From positions 43,800 to 107,799 of the forward strand of contig DKYT01000006.1 in the NCBI GenBank assembly GCA_002492465.1: a stretch of DNA of 64,000 bases, given 5' to 3'. Under the pieces are notes generated by a model. It saw nothing but the letters and a program-made list of their open reading frames with translations. It ran no database searches and was not told the DNA's origin. The position numbers and the translations under genes were made by a program. The stretch is from Lachnospiraceae bacterium UBA7093 (lineage in GTDB: Bacteria; Bacillota; Clostridia; Lachnospirales; Lachnospiraceae). The first letter of the stretch is position 1; each line of letters opens with the position of its first letter. Positions 48,102 through 56,248 of this stretch are shown piece by piece.

Positions 48102-48950
48102 CTATATTGCAACGGGAATATCCCTGACCTGTTCCCCTGTCAGGTAATTTTCCACTCTGACGTCGTCCCTGGTAAACCGGTAAAAATCTTTCACCTCAGG
48201 ATTCAGCCAAAATGCTGGCGCCGGGTAAGGCTCCCTGCCGATCAATTCCCTGACAATGGGAATATGCCTGTCATAAATATGGGCATCCGCAATCACATGA
48301 ACCAGTTCTCCCACCTTCATATCGCAAACCTGCGCCAACATGTGCACAAGCACCGCATACTGTACCACATTCCAGTTGTTTGCCGTCAGAACGTCCTGAG
48401 ACCGCTGATTCAGGATCGCATTTAAGGTAAGCTTCTCTTCTCCCTTTTTCTGGGTCACATTGAAGGTCATGCTGTATGCGCAAGGGTACAGATTCATCTC
48501 ATGAAGATCCTGATGTACATAAATATTGGTCATAATCCTGCGGCTGAAGGGATTGTGCTTCAGATCGTAAATCACCCTGTCCACCTGATCCATCATTCCT
48601 TCCTTGTACTGATGCTTCACCTGCATCTGATACCCGTATGCCTTGCCGATGGATCCGTCCGGATCCGCCCATTCATCCCATATATGGCTGTGAAGATCAT
48701 GAATATTGTTGGACTTTTTCTGCCAGATCCAAAGCATTTCGTCTGTAGCGCTCTTTAAAGCCGTTTTCCGCAGAGTTAAAATAGGAAATTCCCTGGACAG
48801 GTCGTAGCGGTTCACAACGCCAAACTTCTTGACGGTGTATGCCGGCGTGCCATCCTCCCAGTGAGGGCGCACCTTTTCGCCCTCCGTACTGGTTCCATTT
48901 TCCAAAATATCCCTGCACATATTGATAAATATTTCATCTGCCGCACTCAT
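48102..48950 (-). CDS. thyA: Thymidylate synthase (divergent ThyA)
   Basis: The 282-residue protein methylates dUMP with methylene-tetrahydrofolate. The catalytic cysteine is C157 in LYPCAYSMTFNV, in place of the common LPPCH context. NQRSQD at 181-186, PFSRRIM for phosphate binding and HIYDRH near residue 235 are present. It belongs to the divergent ThyA group seen in some Firmicutes. The ATG at 48950 is chosen after AAGGAAAAC. It lies 20 nt after the metallo-hydrolase stop and 17 nt before folA. Confidence 0.93.
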   Translation of the reverse strand: MSAADEIFINMCRDILENGTSTEGEKVRPHWEDGTPAYTVKKFGVVNRYDLSREFPILTLRKTALKSATDEMLWIWQKKSNNIHDLHSHIWDEWADPDGSIGKAYGYQMQVKHQYKEGMMDQVDRVIYDLKHNPFSRRIMTNIYVHQDLHEMNLYPCAYSMTFNVTQKKGEEKLTLNAILNQRSQDVLTANNWNVVQYAVLVHMLAQVCDMKVGELVHVIADAHIYDRHIPIVRELIGREPYPAPAFWLNPEVKDFYRFTRDDVRVENYLTGEQVRDIPVAI

Positions 48951-48970
48951 GCTGTTTTCCTTTCCGCCCT

Positions 48971-50572
48971 TTACACATCCCATTTATCGCAAAGGGAATT
49001 AACCTGATCCGCAAACCTCGCCAGATCCTTATTAGCGCTTCCTTCATTCCGGTGGATAACGGCAAGAAGCCTTTGACCTGCGGCAAGAAGACGTGCAAAT
49101 ACGTCGGATACGGTTCTCGCCTTCTTCTTAACCGGTATAGGCTCCGCCTCATATTCAAATCTGTCTGTCAACAGATTAAACTCGCTTCCGCTGTAGGGCG
49201 CGTATGCCTTGATTCCATGCTCCGTAAAAAGACATTCCACAAAATGCTTACACACCGCATCTTCCCCGTGCACTACAAATATGCGCCTGGGCTTTTCCTT
49301 AAAGCCTTCTACCCACTCCAGCAGTCCGTTTTTATCCGCATGTCCCGAAAGACCTACCAGCGTACGGATGGAAGCGCACACGTCGATGGTCTCCCCAAAG
49401 AGCTTCACCTCCGATACGTCCCCTTCTATCAGAAGTCTTCCCAGGGTACCTACCGCCTGATACCCTACAAACAAAATGGTACATTCCTCTCTCCAGAGAT
49501 TATGCTTTAAATGATGGCGGATTCTTCCCGCTTCGCACATGCCTGACGCTGAAATGATAACCTTCGGCGTATCCTCAAAATTGATCGCCTTTGATTCCTC
49601 GCTGGTAATGGTAAGCCGCAGTCCCGGGAAGGAAATGGGATTGATTCCCTCTCTCACCAGCTCCATTGCCTCCTCGTCGAAACAGCTTTCCTCGTTTTTA
49701 TAGAAAATATTGGTAGCCTCCACTGCAAGGGGGCTGTCCACGTAAACAGGAAAGTTTTCATGCCCCTTTACCAGCCTGTTCACTTTGATCTTGCGCAGGA
49801 AGTACAAAAGCTCCTGGGTTCTTCCCACCGCAAAGGAGGGAATCACAACATTGCCGCCCTTATCAAAGGTTTCCTGTAAAATCTTCGTCAGCTCTTTCAC
49901 ATAATCAGGATGCTCTCCGGGATGAAGCCTGTCGCCGTAAGTAGACTCCATGATCACATAATCCGCTTCCTCGGTCATACTGGGCGACTTGATCAGAGGC
50001 TGGTTTTTGTTTCCGATATCCCCTGAAAAAACAAGCTTGCGCGTGGCGCCCTCCTCCGTCGCCCACACCTCGATGCTTGCCGACCCCAACAGGTGACCTA
50101 CATCGGTAAACCGGATTTTAAGCCCTTCGCAAAGCTCTATCTCCTGCCCATATTCGCAGGGTACAAGCCTTTTGATCGCCGCGTCCGCATCCTCCATGGT
50201 GTAAACAGGCTCCTGATAGGCTATGTTTGCATTTCTTTTTGCCTTACGGTTCTTCCACTCCGCCTCCTGCATTTGAATATGGGCGCAGTCTCTCAGCATA
50301 ATGCTGCACAGATCCGCAGTTGCCCTGGTGGCAAAAATCTGCCCTCTGAAGCCTCTCGCCGTAAGCTGCGGAATCATGCCGGAATGATCGATATGGGCGT
50401 GAGTAAGCAGCACATAATCGATGCAGGATTCCTGCACCGGCAGTTCACAGTTTTCAAACACATTTACCCCCTGTTCCATACCGTAATCCACCAGTATGTG
50501 CTTTCCACAGGCGTTCAGATAATGACAGCTCCCTGTCACCTCGTGCGCCGCCCCCACAAAAATCAGTTTCAT
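48971..50572 (-). CDS. Beta-CASP metallo-beta-lactamase-fold RNA hydrolase (CPSF/Ysh1-like)
   Basis: The 533-residue protein has the metal motif HAHIDHSG at 58-65, DVGHLLGSAS, FSGDIG and later VIISASGMCEAGRIRHHL. LSGHAD and VVHGEDA follow, and together they mark the beta-CASP class. Such enzymes cut RNA by endo- or exonuclease action using two zinc ions. The last 80 residues are basic and coiled, perhaps for RNA binding. It overlaps the preceding small gene by 4 nt (ATGA) and precedes thyA by 20 nt. Confidence 0.92.
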   Translation of the reverse strand: MKLIFVGAAHEVTGSCHYLNACGKHILVDYGMEQGVNVFENCELPVQESCIDYVLLTHAHIDHSGMIPQLTARGFRGQIFATRATADLCSIMLRDCAHIQMQEAEWKNRKAKRNANIAYQEPVYTMEDADAAIKRLVPCEYGQEIELCEGLKIRFTDVGHLLGSASIEVWATEEGATRKLVFSGDIGNKNQPLIKSPSMTEEADYVIMESTYGDRLHPGEHPDYVKELTKILQETFDKGGNVVIPSFAVGRTQELLYFLRKIKVNRLVKGHENFPVYVDSPLAVEATNIFYKNEESCFDEEAMELVREGINPISFPGLRLTITSEESKAINFEDTPKVIISASGMCEAGRIRHHLKHNLWREECTILFVGYQAVGTLGRLLIEGDVSEVKLFGETIDVCASIRTLVGLSGHADKNGLLEWVEGFKEKPRRIFVVHGEDAVCKHFVECLFTEHGIKAYAPYSGSEFNLLTDRFEYEAEPIPVKKKARTVSDVFARLLAAGQRLLAVIHRNEGSANKDLARFADQVNSLCDKWDV

Positions 50573-50862
50573 AGCTCACCCTCCCTTTCGTTATTATGAC
50601 AGATAATATATTCTGTTCTCCCATACATTTCCTCTATTGCCGTAAAGAAAATGTCTCTGTCCTCCTCGCTTTCCACGTCCCCGTGAAAAAAGAAAACCGC
50701 AACATGATAGATCCGTTCCAGCTCCTCCTTGATCATCATGCCCAGCTCCTTATCTTTATCCATAATCGCAATCCCACATCCCTGGCGGGCATATCGTTCC
50801 AGAATGGAATATTCCCTGGCTCTCGTATTTCCGGCAAATATGCACACTTTTGTATTCGTCAT
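50569..50862 (-). CDS. Truncated SDR-like Rossmann protein
   Basis: A 97-residue protein resembling only the first half of a short-chain dehydrogenase. It has a beta strand with a glycine motif (VCIFAGNTRAREYSI, a degenerate TGxxxGIG), an acidic residue after strand 2 (AIMDKDKE), a FFHGDV segment like the adenine-binding D-V motif, and IICHNN like NNAG. The catalytic Tyr-Lys half is missing. The gene is intact, with its stop overlapping the next start, so it is an expressed small protein rather than debris. It may be a nucleotide-binding regulator. Function is unknown. Confidence 0.55.
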   Translation of the reverse strand: MTNTKVCIFAGNTRAREYSILERYARQGCGIAIMDKDKELGMMIKEELERIYHVAVFFFHGDVESEEDRDIFFTAIEEMYGRTEYIICHNNEREGEL

Positions 50863-50921
50863 GACAATTTATGTACCTTTCTCTGCTTGTGCTGACAAAA
50901 TCTTTCAAATATCGTAGTCAA

Positions 50922-50944
50922 ATTATACCATATCCGAATATAAT
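50922..50944. promoter_or_regulatory. Divergent -10 elements between the SDR-like gene and ytaF-like gene
   Basis: Minus strand: extended -10 TGGTATAAT (TATAAT at 50927-50922). Plus strand: TATAAT at 50939-50944. Both have weak -35 boxes. The two start regions face away from each other. Confidence 0.4.
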
Positions 50945-50970
50945 ATAGCAAATTCTTAAGGCAGCATGAC

Positions 50971-51558
50971 ATGAGCTTTTCTATTTATTTTTTGATACTG
51001 CTGGTAATCGTTCTCTCCATGGACGCATTTGCCGCGGGCTTATCTTACGGAATGGAAAAAGTCCGGGTTCCTTTTCGGTCCCTTTTTATCATAGCCCTGC
51101 TCTCGGGCAGTATGTTAACCGCTTCCCAGCTGGTGGGAAATCTGTTTCTTAATCTGGTTCCCCGCCAGCTCACAAAGGGTATTTCCTTTATTGTACTCTT
51201 CCTGCTCTCCCTCTATAAATTTTATGACGCCCTGCCCCAGCTCCACAAAAAAGAAAAGGGACTGACCACCCAAAATATTTCCCAGCGGGTAAACAAGGAA
51301 GATAAATCCGTACTTTCCGGGCGGGAAGCCGCCCTTCTTGCCGTTGCCCTGTCTATCGACAACATCTCCGCTGGGCTGTGCACCGGAACTGTGTCCCTAC
51401 CATTTATTATACTCCTGTCGCTGACAACTGCAATCCATTTTCTTGCGATTCGGTTAGGTCTTTTCACCGGGCATATTTTATCTCACAAAAGTTCACACAA
51501 CCTCTCCTGGCTGGGGGCTGCCATTCTCATGGTTTTGTCCTTCATCCGTATTCTTTGA
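50971..51558 (+). CDS. YtaF/MntP-like sporulation membrane protein
   Basis: The 195-residue membrane protein has six predicted helices. Two internal motifs are characteristic of the MntP/YtaF superfamily: SMDAFAAGLSYGMEKVRVP near residue 16 and ALSIDNISAGLCTG near residue 127, with buried aspartates. MntP exports manganese; the YtaF branch is tied to sporulation in Bacillus and Clostridia. GxxYGMxKxRVP favours YtaF. The gene's 3' end overlaps the P-type ATPase gene on the other strand by 66 nt. AAGG precedes the start weakly. Confidence 0.8.
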   Translation: MSFSIYFLILLVIVLSMDAFAAGLSYGMEKVRVPFRSLFIIALLSGSMLTASQLVGNLFLNLVPRQLTKGISFIVLFLLSLYKFYDALPQLHKKEKGLTTQNISQRVNKEDKSVLSGREAALLAVALSIDNISAGLCTGTVSLPFIILLSLTTAIHFLAIRLGLFTGHILSHKSSHNLSWLGAAILMVLSFIRIL

Positions 51559-54222
51559 CGCTTTTTCATCGGCTCTGTTCAGCAGCCCTTCCGAAAGCAC
51601 CAAAAGCTCGTGAACCACAAGCGGCATTGCCGAAAGCGCCCCCAGCGTTCCCCATTCCGACAGGCTTAACCTGCTGGTGCCAAAGAGATTGACAAAATAG
51701 GGTATCTCTGTAACCAGCGCCTGCAGCGCAATGCCGATCGCCCATGCCGCAATCATATAGAGATTCTGCAGATGGTTCATTTTAAAAACGGATTTGTTCA
51801 CATCCCGCATACCTACCGCATGCATCAGCTGGCTCATGCCCAGCACCGTAAAGGCATGGGTCTGCGCCTTATTTAAAACCGGCGTCAGGCGAAGAATCTT
51901 TTCCAAATTTCCCACCGTTACAGGCAGACTTTCCCTGAGCAGCTCCCGGTAAGGAACCGCTATAAACGCCAGCAGGCTGATAATGCCGATCACAGCTCCG
52001 TAACACAGGGTGCAGGCAAGTCCTCCATGAGAAAACAGGCTGTCGGTGCTTTTTCTGGGCGGTTCTTTCATCAAAGCGTCTCCGTCATTTTTATCCACTC
52101 CCAGGGCAAGCGCCGGCAGGGAATCCGTAATCAGATTAATCCACAGAATATGGCTTGCCTTCAGGGGACTGGGAAATCCCGCCAAAACCGCGGCAAGCAT
52201 GGTAATGATCTCCCCAAAATTGGAGGAAAGAAGAAACAGGATCGTTTTCCGAATATTTTCATATATTCCCCTTCCCTCTTTCATTGCCTTTTCAATGGTG
52301 GCAAAATTGTCGTCTGTGAGAACCAGATCGGCGGCGCCGCGCGCCACATCCGTCCCCTCCTTTCCCATGGCGATCCCCACATCGGCAGCCTTCAGGGAGG
52401 GTGCGTCGTTCACGCCGTCCCCAGTCATCGCCACCACCTTGCCTCTGGACTTTAGCGCCTCCACAATTCTCACCTTATGCTCTGGAGATACTCTGGCAAA
52501 AACCCGGATTCCCTCTATCCTTTCTCCCAGTTCTTCGCCTGAAAGCCCATCCAGCTGCGCGCCGGTCATACACTCTTTCTTTTCTCCTGCAATCCCAAGG
52601 TCCCTGGCAATCGCAAAAGCAGTATCCACATGGTCTCCTGTGATCATCACCGTATCCACATGCGCCCCCCGGAAGCTTTCCACCGCCCCCTTTGCCTCCT
52701 CCCTGGGCGGATCGATCATGCCCACAAGTCCCAGAAAGATCATATTTTTTTCGTCTTTTAAGTCTCCCTTTTGTTTCGCGGCAACGGCAAGTACCCGGTA
52801 AGCCTTATTTGCCATAGTCTCTACAGCCGCCCTCGCCTCTTTCTTTGCCCTGGCGGAAAAGGTCATTTCCTTTCCATGGATCCGGACGCTGCCGCAGCGG
52901 TCGATGATCTCGTCCGCCGCTCCCTTTATGTATGCGATTCTTCCGTTTCCGCTTTTGTGTACGGTGGTCATTCTTTTCCGCTCCGAGTCAAAAGCACGCT
53001 CGTCCACCCTGGGGAAACGCTTTTCCAACCGTTCCTTGTGAATACCATGTTCTGCTGCAAAATCCAGGAAAGCAAGCTCTGTGGGATCCCCCAGCCTGTT
53101 TTCTCCAATAGAGGCATCATTGCAAAGGGCGCATGCCTCCAGAAAAACGCCGGCGCTTTCCGGATCAAGCGCCTCCTGCTCTATAAGCTGTCCGTCCAGA
53201 TAGCATTCCTTTATGGTCATCCGGTTTTTGGTCAGGGTTCCCGTCTTATCGGAGCATACCGTATTGACAGCGCCCAGGGTTTCTACGGAGGGAAGCCGCC
53301 GCACGATAGTGCCCACCCTCACCATTCGGGATACGCTCAACGCCAGCACAATGGTCACAATCGCCGCAAGCCCCTCCGGCACTGCCGCCACTGCAAGGGA
53401 AATCGCCGTAAGGAGCATGTCCCCCACGTCTCTCTTTTGCAGCACTGCAACCAGGAACAGAAACCCACAGATACCCACAGCAAGAATACTGAGCAGCCTG
53501 CCCAGATCCGCAAGCCTCTTTTGAAGAGGGGTCATTTCTCCTTTGTCCGCGCTGATCAGCCCGGCGATCTTGCCGATCTCTGTATTCATCCCCGTTGCCG
53601 TCACAATCCCCATTCCCCTGCCATAGGTAACGGTAGTGGACATATACGCCATATTGATTTTGTCCCCTATGCTGCCTCCCTGCTCTGTCAGCTCTCCGGT
53701 GATCTTGTCCACCGGAACGGACTCGCCTGTCAGCGCCGATTCCTCAATTTTCAAGTTGACTGCTTCCAGGAGACGCATATCCGCCGGAACCTGCCTTCCT
53801 GCTTCCAGAAACACAATATCCCCGGGAACAAGCTGAAGGCTTGGAATCTCATATTCCTTTCCATCACGCTTCACCAATGCCTTAGGGCTTGCCAGTTCCT
53901 TCAACGCCTCGATTGCCTTCCTTGCCTTGTCCTCCTGAATCACGCCTACCACTGAGTTCAAAATAATCACCGCCGCAATGATTGCCGCGTCCCCCGCCTC
54001 TTTTAAGAAAAGAGAAATTGCAATCGCCGCCATCAATACATAGATCAGAGGATCGTTCAGCTGCTCCATAAACAGCGCGAAAACCCCCTTTTTCTTCTGT
54101 TCTTTTAACTGATTGGGACCGTATTTTTCAAGCCGCTCCTTTGCCTGCGGGGCTGCAAGTCCCATTTCACTGCTGCTTTCCAGCCTTCTGATTACTTCCG
54201 CCGTGTTCTGATCTGCATACAT
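51493..54222 (-). CDS. P-type calcium-transporting ATPase (PMCA/SERCA-like)
   Basis: The 909-residue pump has TGES at 165-168, the helix 4 motif VPEGLA near 281-286, phosphorylation site D325 in CSDKTGTLTKN, and MTGDGVNDAPSLK. Ten predicted helices include a C-terminal set with NLITDSLPALALG. The PEGL motif and overall order fit type IIA calcium ATPases; it would export calcium or another divalent cation. The ATG at 54222 has GGAGG 5 nt ahead; an ATG at 54234 behind AGGAGGG with 11-nt spacing is possible. Its last 66 nt lie antisense to the YtaF-like gene. Confidence 0.94.
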   Translation of the reverse strand: MYADQNTAEVIRRLESSSEMGLAAPQAKERLEKYGPNQLKEQKKKGVFALFMEQLNDPLIYVLMAAIAISLFLKEAGDAAIIAAVIILNSVVGVIQEDKARKAIEALKELASPKALVKRDGKEYEIPSLQLVPGDIVFLEAGRQVPADMRLLEAVNLKIEESALTGESVPVDKITGELTEQGGSIGDKINMAYMSTTVTYGRGMGIVTATGMNTEIGKIAGLISADKGEMTPLQKRLADLGRLLSILAVGICGFLFLVAVLQKRDVGDMLLTAISLAVAAVPEGLAAIVTIVLALSVSRMVRVGTIVRRLPSVETLGAVNTVCSDKTGTLTKNRMTIKECYLDGQLIEQEALDPESAGVFLEACALCNDASIGENRLGDPTELAFLDFAAEHGIHKERLEKRFPRVDERAFDSERKRMTTVHKSGNGRIAYIKGAADEIIDRCGSVRIHGKEMTFSARAKKEARAAVETMANKAYRVLAVAAKQKGDLKDEKNMIFLGLVGMIDPPREEAKGAVESFRGAHVDTVMITGDHVDTAFAIARDLGIAGEKKECMTGAQLDGLSGEELGERIEGIRVFARVSPEHKVRIVEALKSRGKVVAMTGDGVNDAPSLKAADVGIAMGKEGTDVARGAADLVLTDDNFATIEKAMKEGRGIYENIRKTILFLLSSNFGEIITMLAAVLAGFPSPLKASHILWINLITDSLPALALGVDKNDGDALMKEPPRKSTDSLFSHGGLACTLCYGAVIGIISLLAFIAVPYRELLRESLPVTVGNLEKILRLTPVLNKAQTHAFTVLGMSQLMHAVGMRDVNKSVFKMNHLQNLYMIAAWAIGIALQALVTEIPYFVNLFGTSRLSLSEWGTLGALSAMPLVVHELLVLSEGLLNRADEKASKNTDEGQNHENGSPQPGEVV

Positions 54223-54311
54223 AGTTTCCTCCATTCTGCTTGTATCCCTCCTGTTCTTATGATTTTATATGCCAGTCCAAAAGGGAATATGCCGGAAATT
54301 TCCTATTCCAC

Positions 54312-54343
54312 CAAACACCGGCACGCTTTGCGAGCCGGCTTAT
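54312..54343 (-). repeat. Dispersed 32-nt stem-loop repeat, copy B
   Basis: On the minus strand it reads ATAAGCCGGCTCGCAAAGCG and continues to close a nine-pair stem around an AAA loop with one mismatch. It is the best-folding of the three copies (others at 1487 and 12590). It lies between the surface-protein terminator and the ATPase start. Confidence 0.65.
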
Positions 54344-54349
54344 TGGATT

Positions 54350-54375
54350 AAAAAAGCTGGCGCTTTCGCGCCAGC
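54350..54375 (-). terminator. Intrinsic terminator of the surface-protein gene
   Basis: On the minus strand GCTGGCGC, loop GAAA, GCGCCAGC (54375-54356) is followed by TTTTTT (54355-54350). A perfect 8-bp GC-rich stem 15 nt after the stop. Confidence 0.9.
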
Positions 54376-54390
54376 CTGAACACTGCTCTG

Positions 54391-55545
54391 TTAATTACCG
54401 ATTGCCGGTGTATAGTTGTCAAAATAGCTGTAGTTACATCTCACACAGGTATATACTGTGTACCCCTGGGTATGCGCCGTTGCCGGAATCACCACTGAGC
54501 GGAAGGTATGCCTGTTCAGATCCAACTCTATAGGTTCCGCATAGCTGCTGCCGCAGACACAGGAGAAAGAGCGTATTCCCTTTTCCGTACAGTTTGCCTC
54601 TTTTAAAATATAAGATTTATAATCGTGCACATGGGGCGTGGGCGTGGGCGCCGCTGAGGGTGTGGGCGCTGCCGTTGGCGCCGCTGTAGGTGCTCCGCTT
54701 GCCGCAGGGCTTTGCGCCGGTGACGGTGCCTGAGTTTGCGCCGGTGTCTGGGTAGGCGCTGTAGAAGGACTGGGCGTGAGCATATTAATCGGTCTGGAAT
54801 CCAGAACCACTCCGCAGACACTGCAGGTCCTCTGTTCCGTTCCCATCTTTGTGGTGGTAGCCTCCGCCGCCACCTCCCAGTCGGTTGCAATGTGACCGGG
54901 CGCGGGGATCATTTCCGTATAAAAGTTTCCGCAGCTACAACTGTATTTCCGAAGCCCCGCCAGAGTACAGCTGGGTTCTCTCTCAGTGGAAGCCGTATAT
55001 TGATGGATATGAGGCGCCTTCTCTTCTTCCTCCTCCTGACTGCTGCCTGCTTCCTTCTTAAATTGGATGCTTTCCTGGGCAACAATCTCATCACAGTAAA
55101 TGCATTTTTTAACCCGAAGTCCCTCTCTCTCTTCCGTGGGCTTACGGCTGACTTCCCAGTCCCCGGCAACATGTCCGGTTGACATAACATCTACGTAGTA
55201 GGTATCTCCACACTCACTGCAGGTATATTTGATCTTTCCCGGTTGGTAGCAATTCGCCTTTTTTTCTACAGATTCCTCATAATCATGCACATGATCCGGA
55301 TCAATAGCTGGAGTTGTAATCGGCTCCGGCGTCTGCGCAGGATCCGGCTCCGCCGTTGTTTCCGGCGTCTGGGTGGGTGTTGCCGCCTCCGGCGAAGGGC
55401 TCTGCTCCCCTGTCTGCGCCGTCTGTATATTTTTATTGCCGCCTCCGCCTATCATAGAATAGCCGACGATCCCTATTGTGGCGAGGCAGGCAATCACTGC
55501 CAGCACGCCGAGAATACCTGTCAGTACTTTTAAAAATCCGCTCAT
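54391..55545 (-). CDS. Membrane-anchored surface protein with cysteine/histidine repeat modules
   Basis: The 384-residue protein has one N-terminal membrane helix (about residues 8-30) and then Pro/Thr/Ala-rich linkers at about 45-80 and 255-304. Between them are three modules beginning HVHDY (85), HIHQY (179) and HVHDY (305). Each module carries C-x-GxxxY-C-x-CG-x-Y, and the first two carry GH-x-DWE and a second C-x-x-C pair, the look of zinc-ribbon-like extracellular domains. It is probably displayed on the cell surface; ligand and role are unknown. It has a strong promoter (55582-55610) and terminator, so it is a single-gene unit. Confidence 0.65.
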   Translation of the reverse strand: MSGFLKVLTGILGVLAVIACLATIGIVGYSMIGGGGNKNIQTAQTGEQSPSPEAATPTQTPETTAEPDPAQTPEPITTPAIDPDHVHDYEESVEKKANCYQPGKIKYTCSECGDTYYVDVMSTGHVAGDWEVSRKPTEEREGLRVKKCIYCDEIVAQESIQFKKEAGSSQEEEEEKAPHIHQYTASTEREPSCTLAGLRKYSCSCGNFYTEMIPAPGHIATDWEVAAEATTTKMGTEQRTCSVCGVVLDSRPINMLTPSPSTAPTQTPAQTQAPSPAQSPAASGAPTAAPTAAPTPSAAPTPTPHVHDYKSYILKEANCTEKGIRSFSCVCGSSYAEPIELDLNRHTFRSVVIPATAHTQGYTVYTCVRCNYSYFDNYTPAIGN

Positions 55546-55581
55546 GTTGATTCTCCGTTGTCTATCGTTTTATATGCCTTA

Positions 55582-55610
55582 AGTATATAGTTTTTCGCGG
55601 TTTTTGTAAA
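55582..55610 (-). promoter_or_regulatory. Promoter of the surface-protein gene
   Basis: On the minus strand TTTACA (55610-55605), 17 nt, TATACT (55587-55582), 36 nt ahead of the start codon. Confidence 0.65.
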
Positions 55611-55631
55611 GATGCCTATCCAAGCTTAAGG

Positions 55632-56135
55632 TTATGATTTAATCCGTGCAGTATACGTGTTTATGCATCCAATAATGGTGATAATCACACAATACCCGCA
55701 ACTTAACATTGCAATCCACAATTTTGATTTGAAAAGCGAGCCGCACAAAAGACCAAATAATATCACAAATGCATATTCAAATCCCATTATGATGCGATAG
55801 GCAATCAGCCGCCCGCCTGCCGGGGCATATACCAGCCGTGCAATCAAATTGGGGAGGAAGAGAGCTACCGCTGCAATTACGATCAGAACACACATAACGA
55901 TCATAAATCCGGTGGCGAATGCCCCTATGGCATATGCGCCGCCGCTTGCCAGCAATGCATATCCCTCCACATCTCCAATTTCATCCTGCTGTAGTATTCC
56001 CTCTACTTTTTCCCTTGTTCCAGTCAATTCATCTGTCGCGGAAAAAGTCAGAAAACACAACACTGCCGCCAGAATCAATAATACCACTGAAATCAATAAA
56101 ATTGACAGGAAATTAAAATTTGCTCTTTTTTTCAC
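55632..56135 (-). CDS. Small four-helix membrane protein, unknown function
   Basis: A 167-residue protein with predicted helices near residues 9-29, 65-95, 111-125 and 137-160. A short extracytoplasmic part after helix 1 contains TREKVEGILQQDEIGDVEGY. No family is recognised. The start is a GTG at 56135 with AAGGAG 5-6 nt ahead; the frame extends 26 codons upstream without a site. It lies between the surface protein and the polysaccharide deacetylase, all on the minus strand, with gaps too long for tight coupling. Confidence 0.6.
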   Translation of the reverse strand: MKKRANFNFLSILLISVVLLILAAVLCFLTFSATDELTGTREKVEGILQQDEIGDVEGYALLASGGAYAIGAFATGFMIVMCVLIVIAAVALFLPNLIARLVYAPAGGRLIAYRIIMGFEYAFVILFGLLCGSLFKSKLWIAMLSCGYCVIITIIGCINTYTARIKS

Positions 56136-56248
56136 GTTATCTCCTTTTCTCTTCTGAAATAAATGGATTTCAATCTTAATATTAAGCATACAAAAAAATC
56201 CGCATTTTGACAATGCGAATTTTCTATGTGAATTTTCTATGTCTCTCG

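Noticed and set aside
52771..53955. 394-codon plus-strand frame antisense to the P-type ATPase
   Set aside because: It mirrors the codon bias of the ATPase gene and shows no domain or start signal.
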